Source: Thalassolituus sp006212115
Lineage (GTDB): Bacteria > Pseudomonadota > Gammaproteobacteria > Pseudomonadales > Oceanobacteraceae
Reading direction: 5' to 3' (one strand)
Length of the DNA stretch: 64,000 nucleotides
Assembly: GCF_040372045.1 (NCBI RefSeq)
Contig: NZ_BAABWH010000001.1
A program made the position numbers and the translations under genes. This document shows, in pieces, positions 26,048 to 34,466 of the stretch. Within the stretch, counting starts at the first letter, position 1, and the number at the start of each line of letters is the position of its first letter. The notes under the pieces were generated by a model. The model worked only from the letters and a program-made list of their open reading frames with translations. It ran no database searches and was not told the DNA's origin.

Positions 26048-26397
26048 TTATCGAATTTATATCGAACGTCACTAGCAGCATGACCAGCTGGATCATTCTG
26101 GTTGTTGCCTTAGTCTGCTACCAACGTCTTGCCACCGCCTGGCTAACGCCGGGGCGCGACAGTAACGACTCTATCAGCCCGGTTCTGATCAGCATTCTGC
26201 CGTTGCTTGGCTTGTTAGGCACCATTATCGGACTGCTGGACAGCTTTACCGCGATGCAATACGGATTCAGTGGGATGGAACTGTTCAGTTCAGGAATTGG
26301 TGACGCACTTCTGACCACTCAACTGGGTCTTCTTTGTGCTGTTCCTGCTTGGCTGATTCATAGCGCACTTCAAAGTCGCCAACGTCGGGAGGCGTAA
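26044..26397 (+). CDS. exbB: Short ExbB-type proton channel subunit
   Basis: The 117-residue protein has three hydrophobic segments: SWIILVVALVCY, then SILPLLGLLGTIIGLLDSF, then LGLLCAVPAWLIHSAL. The latter two are the ExbB/TolQ pore helices with conserved LLGTIIG and TTQLGL. E. coli ExbB is 244 residues, so most of the cytoplasmic loop and tail are absent. TonB2-type ExbB2 proteins are also short. It lies between ttpC and exbD with a 4-bp overlap. Confidence 0.85.
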   Translation: MIIEFISNVTSSMTSWIILVVALVCYQRLATAWLTPGRDSNDSISPVLISILPLLGLLGTIIGLLDSFTAMQYGFSGMELFSSGIGDALLTTQLGLLCAVPAWLIHSALQSRQRREA

Positions 26398-26401
26398 GTA
26401 G

Positions 26402-26809
26402 ATGCAAAGCCGCTTGCAACAGCGCCTCGAACAGCAGGAGGCTCAAGGCATCGATATGTCTCCGCTGATCGATGTTGTTTTTATTCTGCTTATTTTCTTT
26501 ATTGTCACGACCGTATTTGTACGAGAAACCGGTGTTGAAGTGGATAAACCACAGGCAGTCTCAGCTACCACACTTGAGCAGAATGTGATTCTGATTGCCG
26601 TCACCGACACAGGAGATGTGGTGTACGACGGCAGCAATATTGGTGTCGCAGGTGTTCGCGCCATCGTCGCCCAAGGGCAGGATAAAGGCGGACGACCTGT
26701 CGTTATTCAAGCCGACCGTCTGGTTGAAGCCGAACGCCTGCTGGCCGTTATCGATGAAGCCAAACTCGCGGGCGCCGAGCAGGTCAGTATCGCAGCGCTT
26801 AAACCGTAA
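26402..26809 (+). CDS. exbD: ExbD/TolR-type proton-channel subunit
   Basis: The 135-residue protein has a short cytoplasmic N-terminus, one TM helix with the essential Asp (DMSPLIDVVFILLIFFIVTT) and a periplasmic domain ending AGAEQVSIAALKP. It pairs with ExbB to convert proton flow into TonB motion. It starts 5 bp after exbB ends and precedes tonB by 13 bp. Confidence 0.95.
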   Translation: MQSRLQQRLEQQEAQGIDMSPLIDVVFILLIFFIVTTVFVRETGVEVDKPQAVSATTLEQNVILIAVTDTGDVVYDGSNIGVAGVRAIVAQGQDKGGRPVVIQADRLVEAERLLAVIDEAKLAGAEQVSIAALKP

Positions 26810-26822
26810 TGTGGTTTTATAA

Positions 26823-27485
26823 ATGAGTTTTCGAGATAACACTGCGCACCTTATCCAAAGCGTAAACTGGCGAAAGCAAACGGTGGCAATGGCAGCGGCA
26901 CTGGGCGTGCTGTTGCTGACACTGGCGATTCTTCTGGTGGGACAGCGAATACCCGAAATAACACAGCCAAAGCTCGAAGTACGCACACTCAATGTGGCAC
27001 TTCCGCCGCCCCCCCCACCGCCACCACAACCGGTTGAGCAACCACAGGTAGATGTCCCTATTGACGTTTCTGCACCTGGACGGGGCGCAGTTGTTCCGAA
27101 AATCGATATGCCGAAAGAGATCGTATTAGAGCGCCCCGACGCGCCTAAAATCACCACGGTGCAACCTGTTTTTGACAATCTTGCGCCAGACTTGGATGTG
27201 TTCAATCTGGATGAGTTAGACGGCCTGCCAAAGCTCTTAACTCAATTGCGAATCACCATGCCAAAAAGTCTTTTACGTCGTGGCATCAACGAGGTTCAAG
27301 TGCGCCTTGAGGTCACGATCGATGAAACAGGTCGTCTGACATTAAACCGGATAATTGAAAATCCTTACCCGGAATTAAACAAAGAAATTCAGCGCCTGAT
27401 AAAGCGCAGCCGCTTTACACCGCCTAAAAAAGGGAATGAGGCGGTACGAGCACGTTTTATCTGGCCTATCGAAATTAAATCCTGA
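26823..27485 (+). CDS. tonB: TonB energy transducer (TonB2 type)
   Basis: The 220-residue protein has one N-terminal TM segment (VAMAAALGVLLLTLAILLVG), a short proline run (PPPPPPPPQPVEQPQ) and a C-terminal TonB domain with EVQVRLEVTIDETGRL, IENPYPELNKEIQRLIKRSRFTPP and FIWPIEIK. The spacer is shorter than in E. coli TonB, as in TonB2 proteins. It links ExbB/ExbD to the receptors in this window. Confidence 0.93.
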   Translation: MSFRDNTAHLIQSVNWRKQTVAMAAALGVLLLTLAILLVGQRIPEITQPKLEVRTLNVALPPPPPPPPQPVEQPQVDVPIDVSAPGRGAVVPKIDMPKEIVLERPDAPKITTVQPVFDNLAPDLDVFNLDELDGLPKLLTQLRITMPKSLLRRGINEVQVRLEVTIDETGRLTLNRIIENPYPELNKEIQRLIKRSRFTPPKKGNEAVRARFIWPIEIKS

Positions 27486-27486
27486 G

Positions 27487-28863
27487 ATGATTGATATGTT
27501 TTTTTCACACAGAAAGTATCTCGCTGTAATTTGTATATTGTTTGCTTCGACCGTTACGCACGCGAGTAACATCAGTATCGCACTCGCCGAGCCATCCTGG
27601 TCATTTTTAATGGACAACCAAGCACTGCAAACGGTCGAGTTGTCGCCTGAAGAGCGCAGCTTCCTTCGGGAAATCCAACCTTTTCTTGAGGCAACCGATT
27701 ATCAGGCGGCGGAGACCGCTTTCAATAAGTGGGTGAGCGAGCTGGATAAAGATTCACCACTCAGCGCTTCCATGTCGTTGATGCGTGGTCAGATTTATCT
27801 GGCGAATAACAAAGACTCCGAAGCGATTAAAGCACTAAAGCTTGCGATCGAAGGTCGCCCTGATTTTGCACCTGCTCATCGTAGCATTGGGCTGGCCTAC
27901 CTTCGTCAGGATCAGCCTTTGGATGCGCGTCCTCACCTGCAAAAGGCCATTCAGTTAGGGGACCAGAGTGCTCAGCTTTACGGTCAGCTTGCCTATCTGA
28001 ATTTGCAGTCGGGTTTCGCCGCCAGTGCCGTTGCAGGATACCAGCAGGCGTTATTCTTAGATGCTGACAATGAGGAATGGTCTCGCGGGCTGCTCTATGC
28101 GTTAACCCGTGCTCAGGCATTGCCACAGGCTCAGGCGATGGTAGAACAATTATTGGAATCTGAACCCAATGATCCGGAACTCTGGCTGTTGCGCAGCCAG
28201 ATTGCATTGCAGCAGGACAAGCACTTCACTGCTTTGGGTAGCCTCGAAAGTGCGCTTGCATTGGGGGATACGAAGCCCGCCAACCTGGTGACCGCAGCGC
28301 AATTACACATGACATCCGGAAGTCCTGAACGCGCTGTTGAGTTAATGACATCCGACAAAGTACTAACTAAGAATATTAAGGATAACTACGAACAAGCGAT
28401 TGTTCAGGCGGCTGCGTGGCTGGCACAACAACAAAAGTGGCCAACTCTGACGACGCTGTTAACGCGAACAGACAAAGCAAACCTGACCGCAGAATCTAGG
28501 GCGGACCTGGCAGTAAGTCGTGCGCAGATGGCTATTTTCCGTAACAACTATGCGCGGGCTGAAAAGTCACTCAAACAAGCCATTACGCAGAATCCGACGC
28601 ACGGCGAGGCCATTATGGCATTGGCTGATCTGCTCCGCGGACAGAAACGTTACCAACAGGCGACCATGTACTATCAACGTGCTGAGCCCCTGCCCGGCCT
28701 CGAGGAACGCGCTCTTCTTGGACGTGCTCAGTCAGAAATCGAACAGCGAAATTACGATACTGCCTTGAACATTCTGGGGACCGTCGTGCGCAATAATCCC
28801 GACCGCACGGATTTACGCGCCAGTATGCACTCATTACGGAATCTGGTGCGTAACCGGCCTTAA
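27487..28863 (+). CDS. Exported TPR-repeat protein of the TonB2-type operon
   Basis: About 458 residues: a signal peptide (KYLAVICILFASTVTHA) followed by many helical TPR units, for example MSLMRGQIYLANNKDSEAIKALKLAIEG split over residues 85-115, and later AHRSIGLAYLRQDQPLDARPHL and ALADLLRGQKRYQQATMYYQRA. It probably scaffolds periplasmic parts of the TonB complex; TPR genes end TonB2 clusters in related bacteria. The start is placed just after the tonB stop (27485). It converges with the AraC gene with a 4-bp overlap. Confidence 0.82.
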   Translation: MIDMFFSHRKYLAVICILFASTVTHASNISIALAEPSWSFLMDNQALQTVELSPEERSFLREIQPFLEATDYQAAETAFNKWVSELDKDSPLSASMSLMRGQIYLANNKDSEAIKALKLAIEGRPDFAPAHRSIGLAYLRQDQPLDARPHLQKAIQLGDQSAQLYGQLAYLNLQSGFAASAVAGYQQALFLDADNEEWSRGLLYALTRAQALPQAQAMVEQLLESEPNDPELWLLRSQIALQQDKHFTALGSLESALALGDTKPANLVTAAQLHMTSGSPERAVELMTSDKVLTKNIKDNYEQAIVQAAAWLAQQQKWPTLTTLLTRTDKANLTAESRADLAVSRAQMAIFRNNYARAEKSLKQAITQNPTHGEAIMALADLLRGQKRYQQATMYYQRAEPLPGLEERALLGRAQSEIEQRNYDTALNILGTVVRNNPDRTDLRASMHSLRNLVRNRP

Positions 28864-29867
28864 TTATCTGGCTCGCCCTCCCGAAACTGGCTGGGCGACA
28901 TTCCATACCATTTTTTAAATGCTCGCGAAAATGCGCTGACGTCGGAAAAACCCAGCATAAAGGCGAGCTGGGTCACTGTGGTTCCGGGAACAGAAAGATG
29001 GCGTTCCACCAGCGTGCGACGCGTTTTTTCGAGTAGTTGCTTCCAGGTCAACTCTTCATCTGCCAAACGACGCTGAAAACTGCGCGCACTTAAATTAAAG
29101 CGTTCAGCGGCTTCGGCCAACGTTGGCTCTCCTTCAGGTAGCTGCCCTTCCAGCCAGATAGATAACTGAATAACCAGCGAACCTTTTTCCTGCTCTGCCA
29201 ACCGCTCATTCAACGTGGCTTCCAACATGGCCGCCATTTGATTATCACTGGAGTGCAGCTCTGCATTTGCTTGCTCGCGACTGAAGGTCAACCCATAGAA
29301 GTCGGTTGTTTCTGGCTGCACACGGAAATAACGGGCGATACGCTGGCAGTAATCGTGCTCATCGTGAGCCACCTGTACGCTGATGGGATTTAAACCAGGG
29401 TCGACCCGTAACCGCACGAGTCGCATCAGACTGGCCATCACGTATTGCATGCCCTGAGGATGCGGTGTGTGCCCGGCCGTTGGCCGAAACTGCACAGCAA
29501 CGGTTGTTTCACCCAGTACAACTTCCGCCTTAACCGCGTCGCTGATCAAACGCTGATAACGAGCAAGGCGCTGTAGTACGCTGAGCATTGAGCCACCCGC
29601 TGAGAGCGCTAGCCCTAAACCACCAAACGCTGAGTATTCACTGCGACGCGCCATATTAATGCCGAGCGAGGCATCTTTCAGTCGCTCCTCTGCTGCTGTC
29701 AGGAGCGCGGACGTGACATCGACGCTGATCCAGATCTCAGGATTATAGGTGTCCTCCACCGTGAGGCCGTGTTCAGCGAAGAGTAAAACCGGATCTTCAC
29801 CGTACTGTTGGAGCAGATTCGCCAGCGGACGGAGAAACATGGCCACAGCCTTGGGTTGGGCGGTCAT
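28860..29867 (-). CDS. AraC-family transcriptional regulator
   Basis: The 335-residue protein has an N-terminal Arabinose_bd-type ligand domain (about 20-200) and a C-terminal double helix-turn-helix: TLAEAAERFNLSARSFQRRL and TVTQLAFMLGFSDVSAFSRAFKKWYG. The architecture matches OruR/ArgR-like or lipid-responsive regulators. ATG 29867 is preferred over GTG 29873. It is divergent from the desaturase, the likely target; the ligand could be a fatty acid, but this is inference. Confidence 0.88.
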   Translation of the reverse strand: MTAQPKAVAMFLRPLANLLQQYGEDPVLLFAEHGLTVEDTYNPEIWISVDVTSALLTAAEERLKDASLGINMARRSEYSAFGGLGLALSAGGSMLSVLQRLARYQRLISDAVKAEVVLGETTVAVQFRPTAGHTPHPQGMQYVMASLMRLVRLRVDPGLNPISVQVAHDEHDYCQRIARYFRVQPETTDFYGLTFSREQANAELHSSDNQMAAMLEATLNERLAEQEKGSLVIQLSIWLEGQLPEGEPTLAEAAERFNLSARSFQRRLADEELTWKQLLEKTRRTLVERHLSVPGTTVTQLAFMLGFSDVSAFSRAFKKWYGMSPSQFREGEPDN

Positions 29868-29973
29868 TGGCACCCCCGGTCAACAAGTTGGCGGGTTTGG
29901 CACAGCAACAGACTCTGACTCAGCGTAATGTGGTGCAACTAGGCTACCTATAATAATGATTGAGGCGATGAGT

Positions 29974-31059
29974 ATGCAGGATCTTACCGACAAAAACAGT
30001 GCAGAGTACAAGGCTCTGCGCGACAAAGACCGCCAGATTCAGAAGGAGCTGATGGACGTAAGCGACCAGATACGCGCCCGCCACCCTAAGCTGGTCGAAC
30101 ATCAGGATGCGGCTGGGATGGCGATTTTTCTGATCAGTATTGGCGGAATGATCCTGAATGCCGTTCTCTGGCTTGAAGGTGTTATGCCGGGCTGGATGGT
30201 GATAGTACTAAGTGCGTTCTGGACTTCCCTGCTTCATGAGCTGGAGCATGACCTGATCCACTACATGTACTTCCGCAAGCAACCGTTCTGGCATCACCTT
30301 ATGATGGCGGGGGTCTATCTCGCTCGTCCACTGACCCAGAATCCGTGGATTCGCCGTTATCTTCACCTTCATCATCACAAGGTATCAGGAACGGAAACCG
30401 ATCTCGAAGAGCGCGGTATCACCAATGGTGAGAGGTGGGATTGGAAGCGTTTTCTGATGGTTGGCGACAACATGCTGGCGTTCTATCTACGCGCCGGAAA
30501 GTATTTTGTTGTTCCTAAAAAGCTCTTAAAACAGGGAAAAATTGACCGTACAGACTTGAAGAATCTACGCATCATTGGCGCACTGAGCTTCAACCCGATT
30601 GGCTATATCTGCTACACCATCTGGCATGGTTTCGTCCTGTTTCATATCGCCAACGGTATTGCCTGGATGGTCGGTGCAAATATCAGCTGGCCCGAGTGGT
30701 TACTGGCTCAGGAAGGTTGGGTGACGGCAGTTGTCGTGACTTTAATTGCACCCAATGTACTACGCACGTTCTGCCTGCACTTTATTTCATCGAACATGCA
30801 TTACTACGGTGACAATGCGCCCGGCATTATTCATCAGCAATGTCAGGTGATGAATAAGTGGTATCTAATTCCACTGCAGCTATTCTGTTTTAACTTTGGC
30901 AGCACTCATGCCATCCACCATTTCGTTGTGCGTGATCCATTCTATATTCGCCATTTAAGCGAAAAGGAATCGCACGAAGTATTACGCCGTCACGGTATCC
31001 GCTTTAACGATATGGGCACATTTAAGCGGGCGAATCGCCTGAATGAACGAACGGCTTAA
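29974..31059 (+). CDS. Membrane fatty acid desaturase / alkane-hydroxylase-like di-iron protein
   Basis: The 361-residue protein has three His boxes: HELEHDLIH, HLHHHKVSG and HAIHHFV, with paired hydrophobic segments between (LISIGGMILNAVLW; VVTLIAPNVLRTFC). This is the FA_desaturase superfamily of di-iron membrane enzymes. Substrate and position specificity are unknown. The start at 29974 is chosen for GAGG 8 bp upstream; ATG codons at 29956 and 29968 are alternatives. The divergent AraC gene suggests regulation by lipid or temperature state. Confidence 0.88.
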   Translation: MQDLTDKNSAEYKALRDKDRQIQKELMDVSDQIRARHPKLVEHQDAAGMAIFLISIGGMILNAVLWLEGVMPGWMVIVLSAFWTSLLHELEHDLIHYMYFRKQPFWHHLMMAGVYLARPLTQNPWIRRYLHLHHHKVSGTETDLEERGITNGERWDWKRFLMVGDNMLAFYLRAGKYFVVPKKLLKQGKIDRTDLKNLRIIGALSFNPIGYICYTIWHGFVLFHIANGIAWMVGANISWPEWLLAQEGWVTAVVVTLIAPNVLRTFCLHFISSNMHYYGDNAPGIIHQQCQVMNKWYLIPLQLFCFNFGSTHAIHHFVVRDPFYIRHLSEKESHEVLRRHGIRFNDMGTFKRANRLNERTA

Positions 31060-31078
31060 CAGGAGTGATGGCTGTAGT

Positions 31079-31121
31079 CATATGCGGCGGCAGAAACGAA
31101 CAGGCGAACGCCGCACATATG
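31079..31121. repeat. Imperfect inverted repeat between desaturase and nadE
   Basis: CATATGCGGCG (31079-31089) faces CGCCGCACATATG (31109-31121), differing by a 2-bp bulge. It lies in the convergent gap of two genes and has no T-run, so it is only a possible weak terminator or processing site. Confidence 0.4.
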
Positions 31122-31139
31122 ACACAGTACAAGGAAGAA

Positions 31140-32774
31140 TCAGATTCCTGCCTTCCAGCCATTCGTTACCGGATAGCGACGATCACGTCCAAAACCACGA
31201 CGCGTTACACGCACGCCAATCGAGGCCTGGCGACGCTTGTATTCATTCACGTCCACCAATCGAATCACGCGCATAACATCATCGCGCTCATGGCCAGCGG
31301 CAATGATCTGCTCGGCACTTTCATCCTGCTCAATGTAGCGCTCAAGAATGTCGTCCAGCACGGGATACGCTGGCAGGCTATCTTCATCAACCTGGTCTGG
31401 TGCCAGCTCAGCAGATGGTGGACGATCTATCACGCGCTGAGGAATCACGGGGGAAATCGTATTGCGGTATTCCGCCAAGGCAAACACTTTGGTTTTGTAG
31501 ACGTCTTTTAAAGCACCGTAGCCACCAGCCATGTCGCCGTATAGAGTGGCATAACCGACGGCCATTTCACTTTTATTACCCGTCGTCAGTACCATGTAGC
31601 CCGTCTTGTTCGACAAAGCCATCAGCAGCACGCCACGACACCGGGACTGCAGGTTTTCCTCAGTCGTATCGACTTTCAGCCCTTCAAAATCAGGCGCGAG
31701 GGCCGACATGAATTCTTTGTACATGGGTTCAATGGATACGCTCTGATACTGAACTCCCATGGCCTCCGCCTGCAATGCTGCATCTTCTTTGCTCATGCCA
31801 GAGGTGTAGGTGAATGGCATCATGACAGCACGCACGCGCTCCGGGCCCAATGCATCGACTGCAACCGCCAGTGTCAGTGCCGAATCAATACCGCCGGACA
31901 AACCAAGAACTACCCCCGGAAAGCGGTTCTTATTGACGTAGTCCCGAACGCCAAGTACCAGCGCGTTATACAGGCTGGCCAGTCCATCTTCTCTGGCCTC
32001 GCGGGACGCCGACTGCGGGCGGAGCTGACCGTCCTCGTACACCAGATACGCCTGATCTTCTTTCCATGACGCCATCTGCAGTACGCATTCAGAATCAACA
32101 CCGACCGCAAAGGAGCTACCATCAAAGACCAGTTCATCCTGTCCACCAACCTGATTGACGTACAACAATGGCACCCCATGCTGGCTAACATGCTTCTTGA
32201 TCAGTTCAATCCGCTCTTTCTGTTTACCAGAGTGGAATGGTGACGCATTCAGATTGAGTATCAGATCTGCACCAGCTTCAACAGTTTGGCTGACAGGAGC
32301 GTCGAACCAGACGTCTTCGCATACTGTCAGGCCGAGTTTCACGCCATCGAGGTCAACAACGCAGGCTTCCTGCCCTGCCGAAAAATAACGTTTCTCATCG
32401 AAAACCTGATAATTTGGCAGCTCCTGTTTGGCGTATTCACCGAGGCATTCACCTTTTGACCACACCCCTGCGCAGTTAAACAATGCGTTGTCCCGCTTAA
32501 CTGGGTAACCAATGGCAACAGCAATACGATGACTCACTGCGGCGATCTCTTTCAGTGCTGCAGCGATACGCAATTCGAGACTGGGGCGCATTAAGAGATC
32601 TTCGGGTGGATACCCCGTCAGAGCGAGTTCACTGAAGACAATAAGATCAGCGCCTTCCGCTGCTGCTTGCTGAGCCGCTTCAATCGCTTTGGCCGTGTTG
32701 CCGGGAATGTCGCCAACGTGAAAATTGCATTGCGCCATTGCGATATTCAATGGTGCAGTCAGTGACTTGGACAT
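31140..32774 (-). CDS. nadE: Glutamine-dependent NAD+ synthetase
   Basis: The 544-residue protein joins an N-terminal nitrilase-type glutaminase (Glu in VFSELALTGYPPEDL, Lys in YAKQELPNY, Cys in LTVCEDVWF) to a C-terminal NAD synthetase with the PP-loop LGLSGGIDSALTLAVA near residue 295. It amidates nicotinate adenine dinucleotide using glutamine nitrogen, the last step of NAD synthesis. The frame is open to 32861, but homology starts at MSKSLTAPLNIAMAQ (32774). Confidence 0.95.
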   Translation of the reverse strand: MSKSLTAPLNIAMAQCNFHVGDIPGNTAKAIEAAQQAAAEGADLIVFSELALTGYPPEDLLMRPSLELRIAAALKEIAAVSHRIAVAIGYPVKRDNALFNCAGVWSKGECLGEYAKQELPNYQVFDEKRYFSAGQEACVVDLDGVKLGLTVCEDVWFDAPVSQTVEAGADLILNLNASPFHSGKQKERIELIKKHVSQHGVPLLYVNQVGGQDELVFDGSSFAVGVDSECVLQMASWKEDQAYLVYEDGQLRPQSASREAREDGLASLYNALVLGVRDYVNKNRFPGVVLGLSGGIDSALTLAVAVDALGPERVRAVMMPFTYTSGMSKEDAALQAEAMGVQYQSVSIEPMYKEFMSALAPDFEGLKVDTTEENLQSRCRGVLLMALSNKTGYMVLTTGNKSEMAVGYATLYGDMAGGYGALKDVYKTKVFALAEYRNTISPVIPQRVIDRPPSAELAPDQVDEDSLPAYPVLDDILERYIEQDESAEQIIAAGHERDDVMRVIRLVDVNEYKRRQASIGVRVTRRGFGRDRRYPVTNGWKAGI

Positions 32775-32860
32775 AGTCTGGGGGTACTCTTTTACTGGTT
32801 GCGCGTATTGTCTGGAAATACGCCCCTGGACGCAAACACAACGATCATCGGACGAAACCA

Positions 32861-34387
32861 ATGACCACCGCCATCACGCTAGGACGAGGCAGCCGCCTGT
32901 TAACGCTATACAGCTACTACTCGCTGTTTTTGGCGTTGGCCATTGTTGTGGTTGATGGTGTCGACAAGCAAAACATTATTATTGCGGGCAAGCTACCCGA
33001 CCTCTTCCTGATTCTGTCTTCGCTGTACGTCTTCGCCGCTGCGGTTTTCGTCGCCTTGATTAATCGCTCCACCGATTCGCAGGGAGCAACCACTTACCTG
33101 TTTTTGGAGACCGCCCTACTTACAGGAATGATGTTCGCGTCTGGGGGACTGACTGCAGGATTCTCCAGCTTGCTTATTATTCCGGTCATCATGGCCAACC
33201 TGTTAGCGCCCGGTGTGCTCGGTTACAGTGTGGCTGCATGGCTCAGTCTTGCCGTTATTTACACAGAGCACATTTCCACCGGTGACTTTGGTATCGGAGA
33301 TACCGCGAATACCGGCGTATACGGCTCTATCTGCTTTGCTATCGCCTGGTTAACCCAACTTCTGTCCTACCGCATCAACGCCGCTCTTAACCTGGCCAGT
33401 GACTCCGCCCGACAAGCCAGACGCCTGCAGAAGCTCAGTCAGCAAGCGCTGATGAAACTACCCGATGGTGTCATCGCCTGCTCCGTAGATCGCAACATAC
33501 TCTTTATTAATGATGCGGCCAGTCACTGGTTTAAGCTCAAAGCTGGGATGCCTGTTCCACAGAAGCTCGCGAATGCCAAACCAGAAGAGTTGATTCATGC
33601 TCGCCACAAGCAGCTTGCAGTGAAACGGATAGAAGTCGACACAGATGAAGGTGACTTCTTGTTATTAGTCGAAGACGAAGACCGGATGCTCGCCGAAGTG
33701 CAGCAGGTGAAGCTCGCATCCCTCGGCCGCCTCACCGCCAGTATTGCCCACGAGATACGTAATCCCCTGTCTTCACTTCAGCAAGCCGCACAACTGTTAT
33801 CCGAGACAAAAGACATACAACCCGAAGTGCAGCAACTAGCAGGCATGATCGAAAACAACAGCCAGCGAATTAACCGAATCATTGCCGATATCCTGCAGCT
33901 GTCGCGAGGCAAGCGACCACAGAGTAAACCGTTCAACCTGAAAAGTTTTCTGGAAGAGTTTCGGGCACAGTTTCAGCGCTTCACTGATTACGATATACGC
34001 CAGTTCGAGATCACATGTTCTGACGATATAACGCTCTCATTTGATCCAGATCACCTGAACCAGATTCTTACCAATCTATGCCAGAATGGTCTGAGGTACG
34101 CAAAAAAGGCGAATGGGACTGATGCACAGCTTGGTATCCGCGTGATTCAGGAAACGCCAGATACAGCTTCCATTACGGTAAGCGACAATGGGCTTGGAGT
34201 TGCCGATAACCAGATTGCCCGCCTCTTTGAACCATTCAGCACGACGGAACACAGTGGCACTGGCCTTGGCTTATATCTCTGTCGGGAGTTATGTCAGGGT
34301 AATCAGGCCACGATCGAATACGCGGGCTCCTCACAGGGTGCGCAGTTTGTCATCCATGCCAAATGCGTAAGCGAATCGGGGAAATGA
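32861..34387 (+). CDS. pilS: Two-component sensor histidine kinase PilS
   Basis: The 508-residue protein has six N-terminal hydrophobic segments (about 15-190), a PAS-like region (LPDGVIACSVDRNILFIND), HisKA with SIAHEIRNPLSSLQQAAQ near 300, and an ATPase domain with N-box LTNLCQNGLRYA, VSDNGLGV and GTGLGLYLC. All catalytic motifs are intact. In Pseudomonas it senses pilin at the membrane and controls PilR. It is followed 79 bp later by pilR. Confidence 0.94.
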   Translation: MTTAITLGRGSRLLTLYSYYSLFLALAIVVVDGVDKQNIIIAGKLPDLFLILSSLYVFAAAVFVALINRSTDSQGATTYLFLETALLTGMMFASGGLTAGFSSLLIIPVIMANLLAPGVLGYSVAAWLSLAVIYTEHISTGDFGIGDTANTGVYGSICFAIAWLTQLLSYRINAALNLASDSARQARRLQKLSQQALMKLPDGVIACSVDRNILFINDAASHWFKLKAGMPVPQKLANAKPEELIHARHKQLAVKRIEVDTDEGDFLLLVEDEDRMLAEVQQVKLASLGRLTASIAHEIRNPLSSLQQAAQLLSETKDIQPEVQQLAGMIENNSQRINRIIADILQLSRGKRPQSKPFNLKSFLEEFRAQFQRFTDYDIRQFEITCSDDITLSFDPDHLNQILTNLCQNGLRYAKKANGTDAQLGIRVIQETPDTASITVSDNGLGVADNQIARLFEPFSTTEHSGTGLGLYLCRELCQGNQATIEYAGSSQGAQFVIHAKCVSESGK

Positions 34388-34466
34388 GGCGTTTGTCACA
34401 CCCGACAAGCCGAAACCCGGTAATACTTCACCACTGACAACCCAATAACCAAACCCCGAGGGCAAA

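Noticed and set aside
26999..27050. C/G-rich run in tonB considered as a simple-sequence repeat or phase-variation tract
   Set aside because: It encodes the normal proline spacer of TonB. The homopolymer stretch of C is short and likely stable.
32775..32861. N-terminal extension of nadE to an ATG at 32861
   Set aside because: The added 29 residues are not family-like and would overlap the pilS start; conserved residues begin just after 32774.
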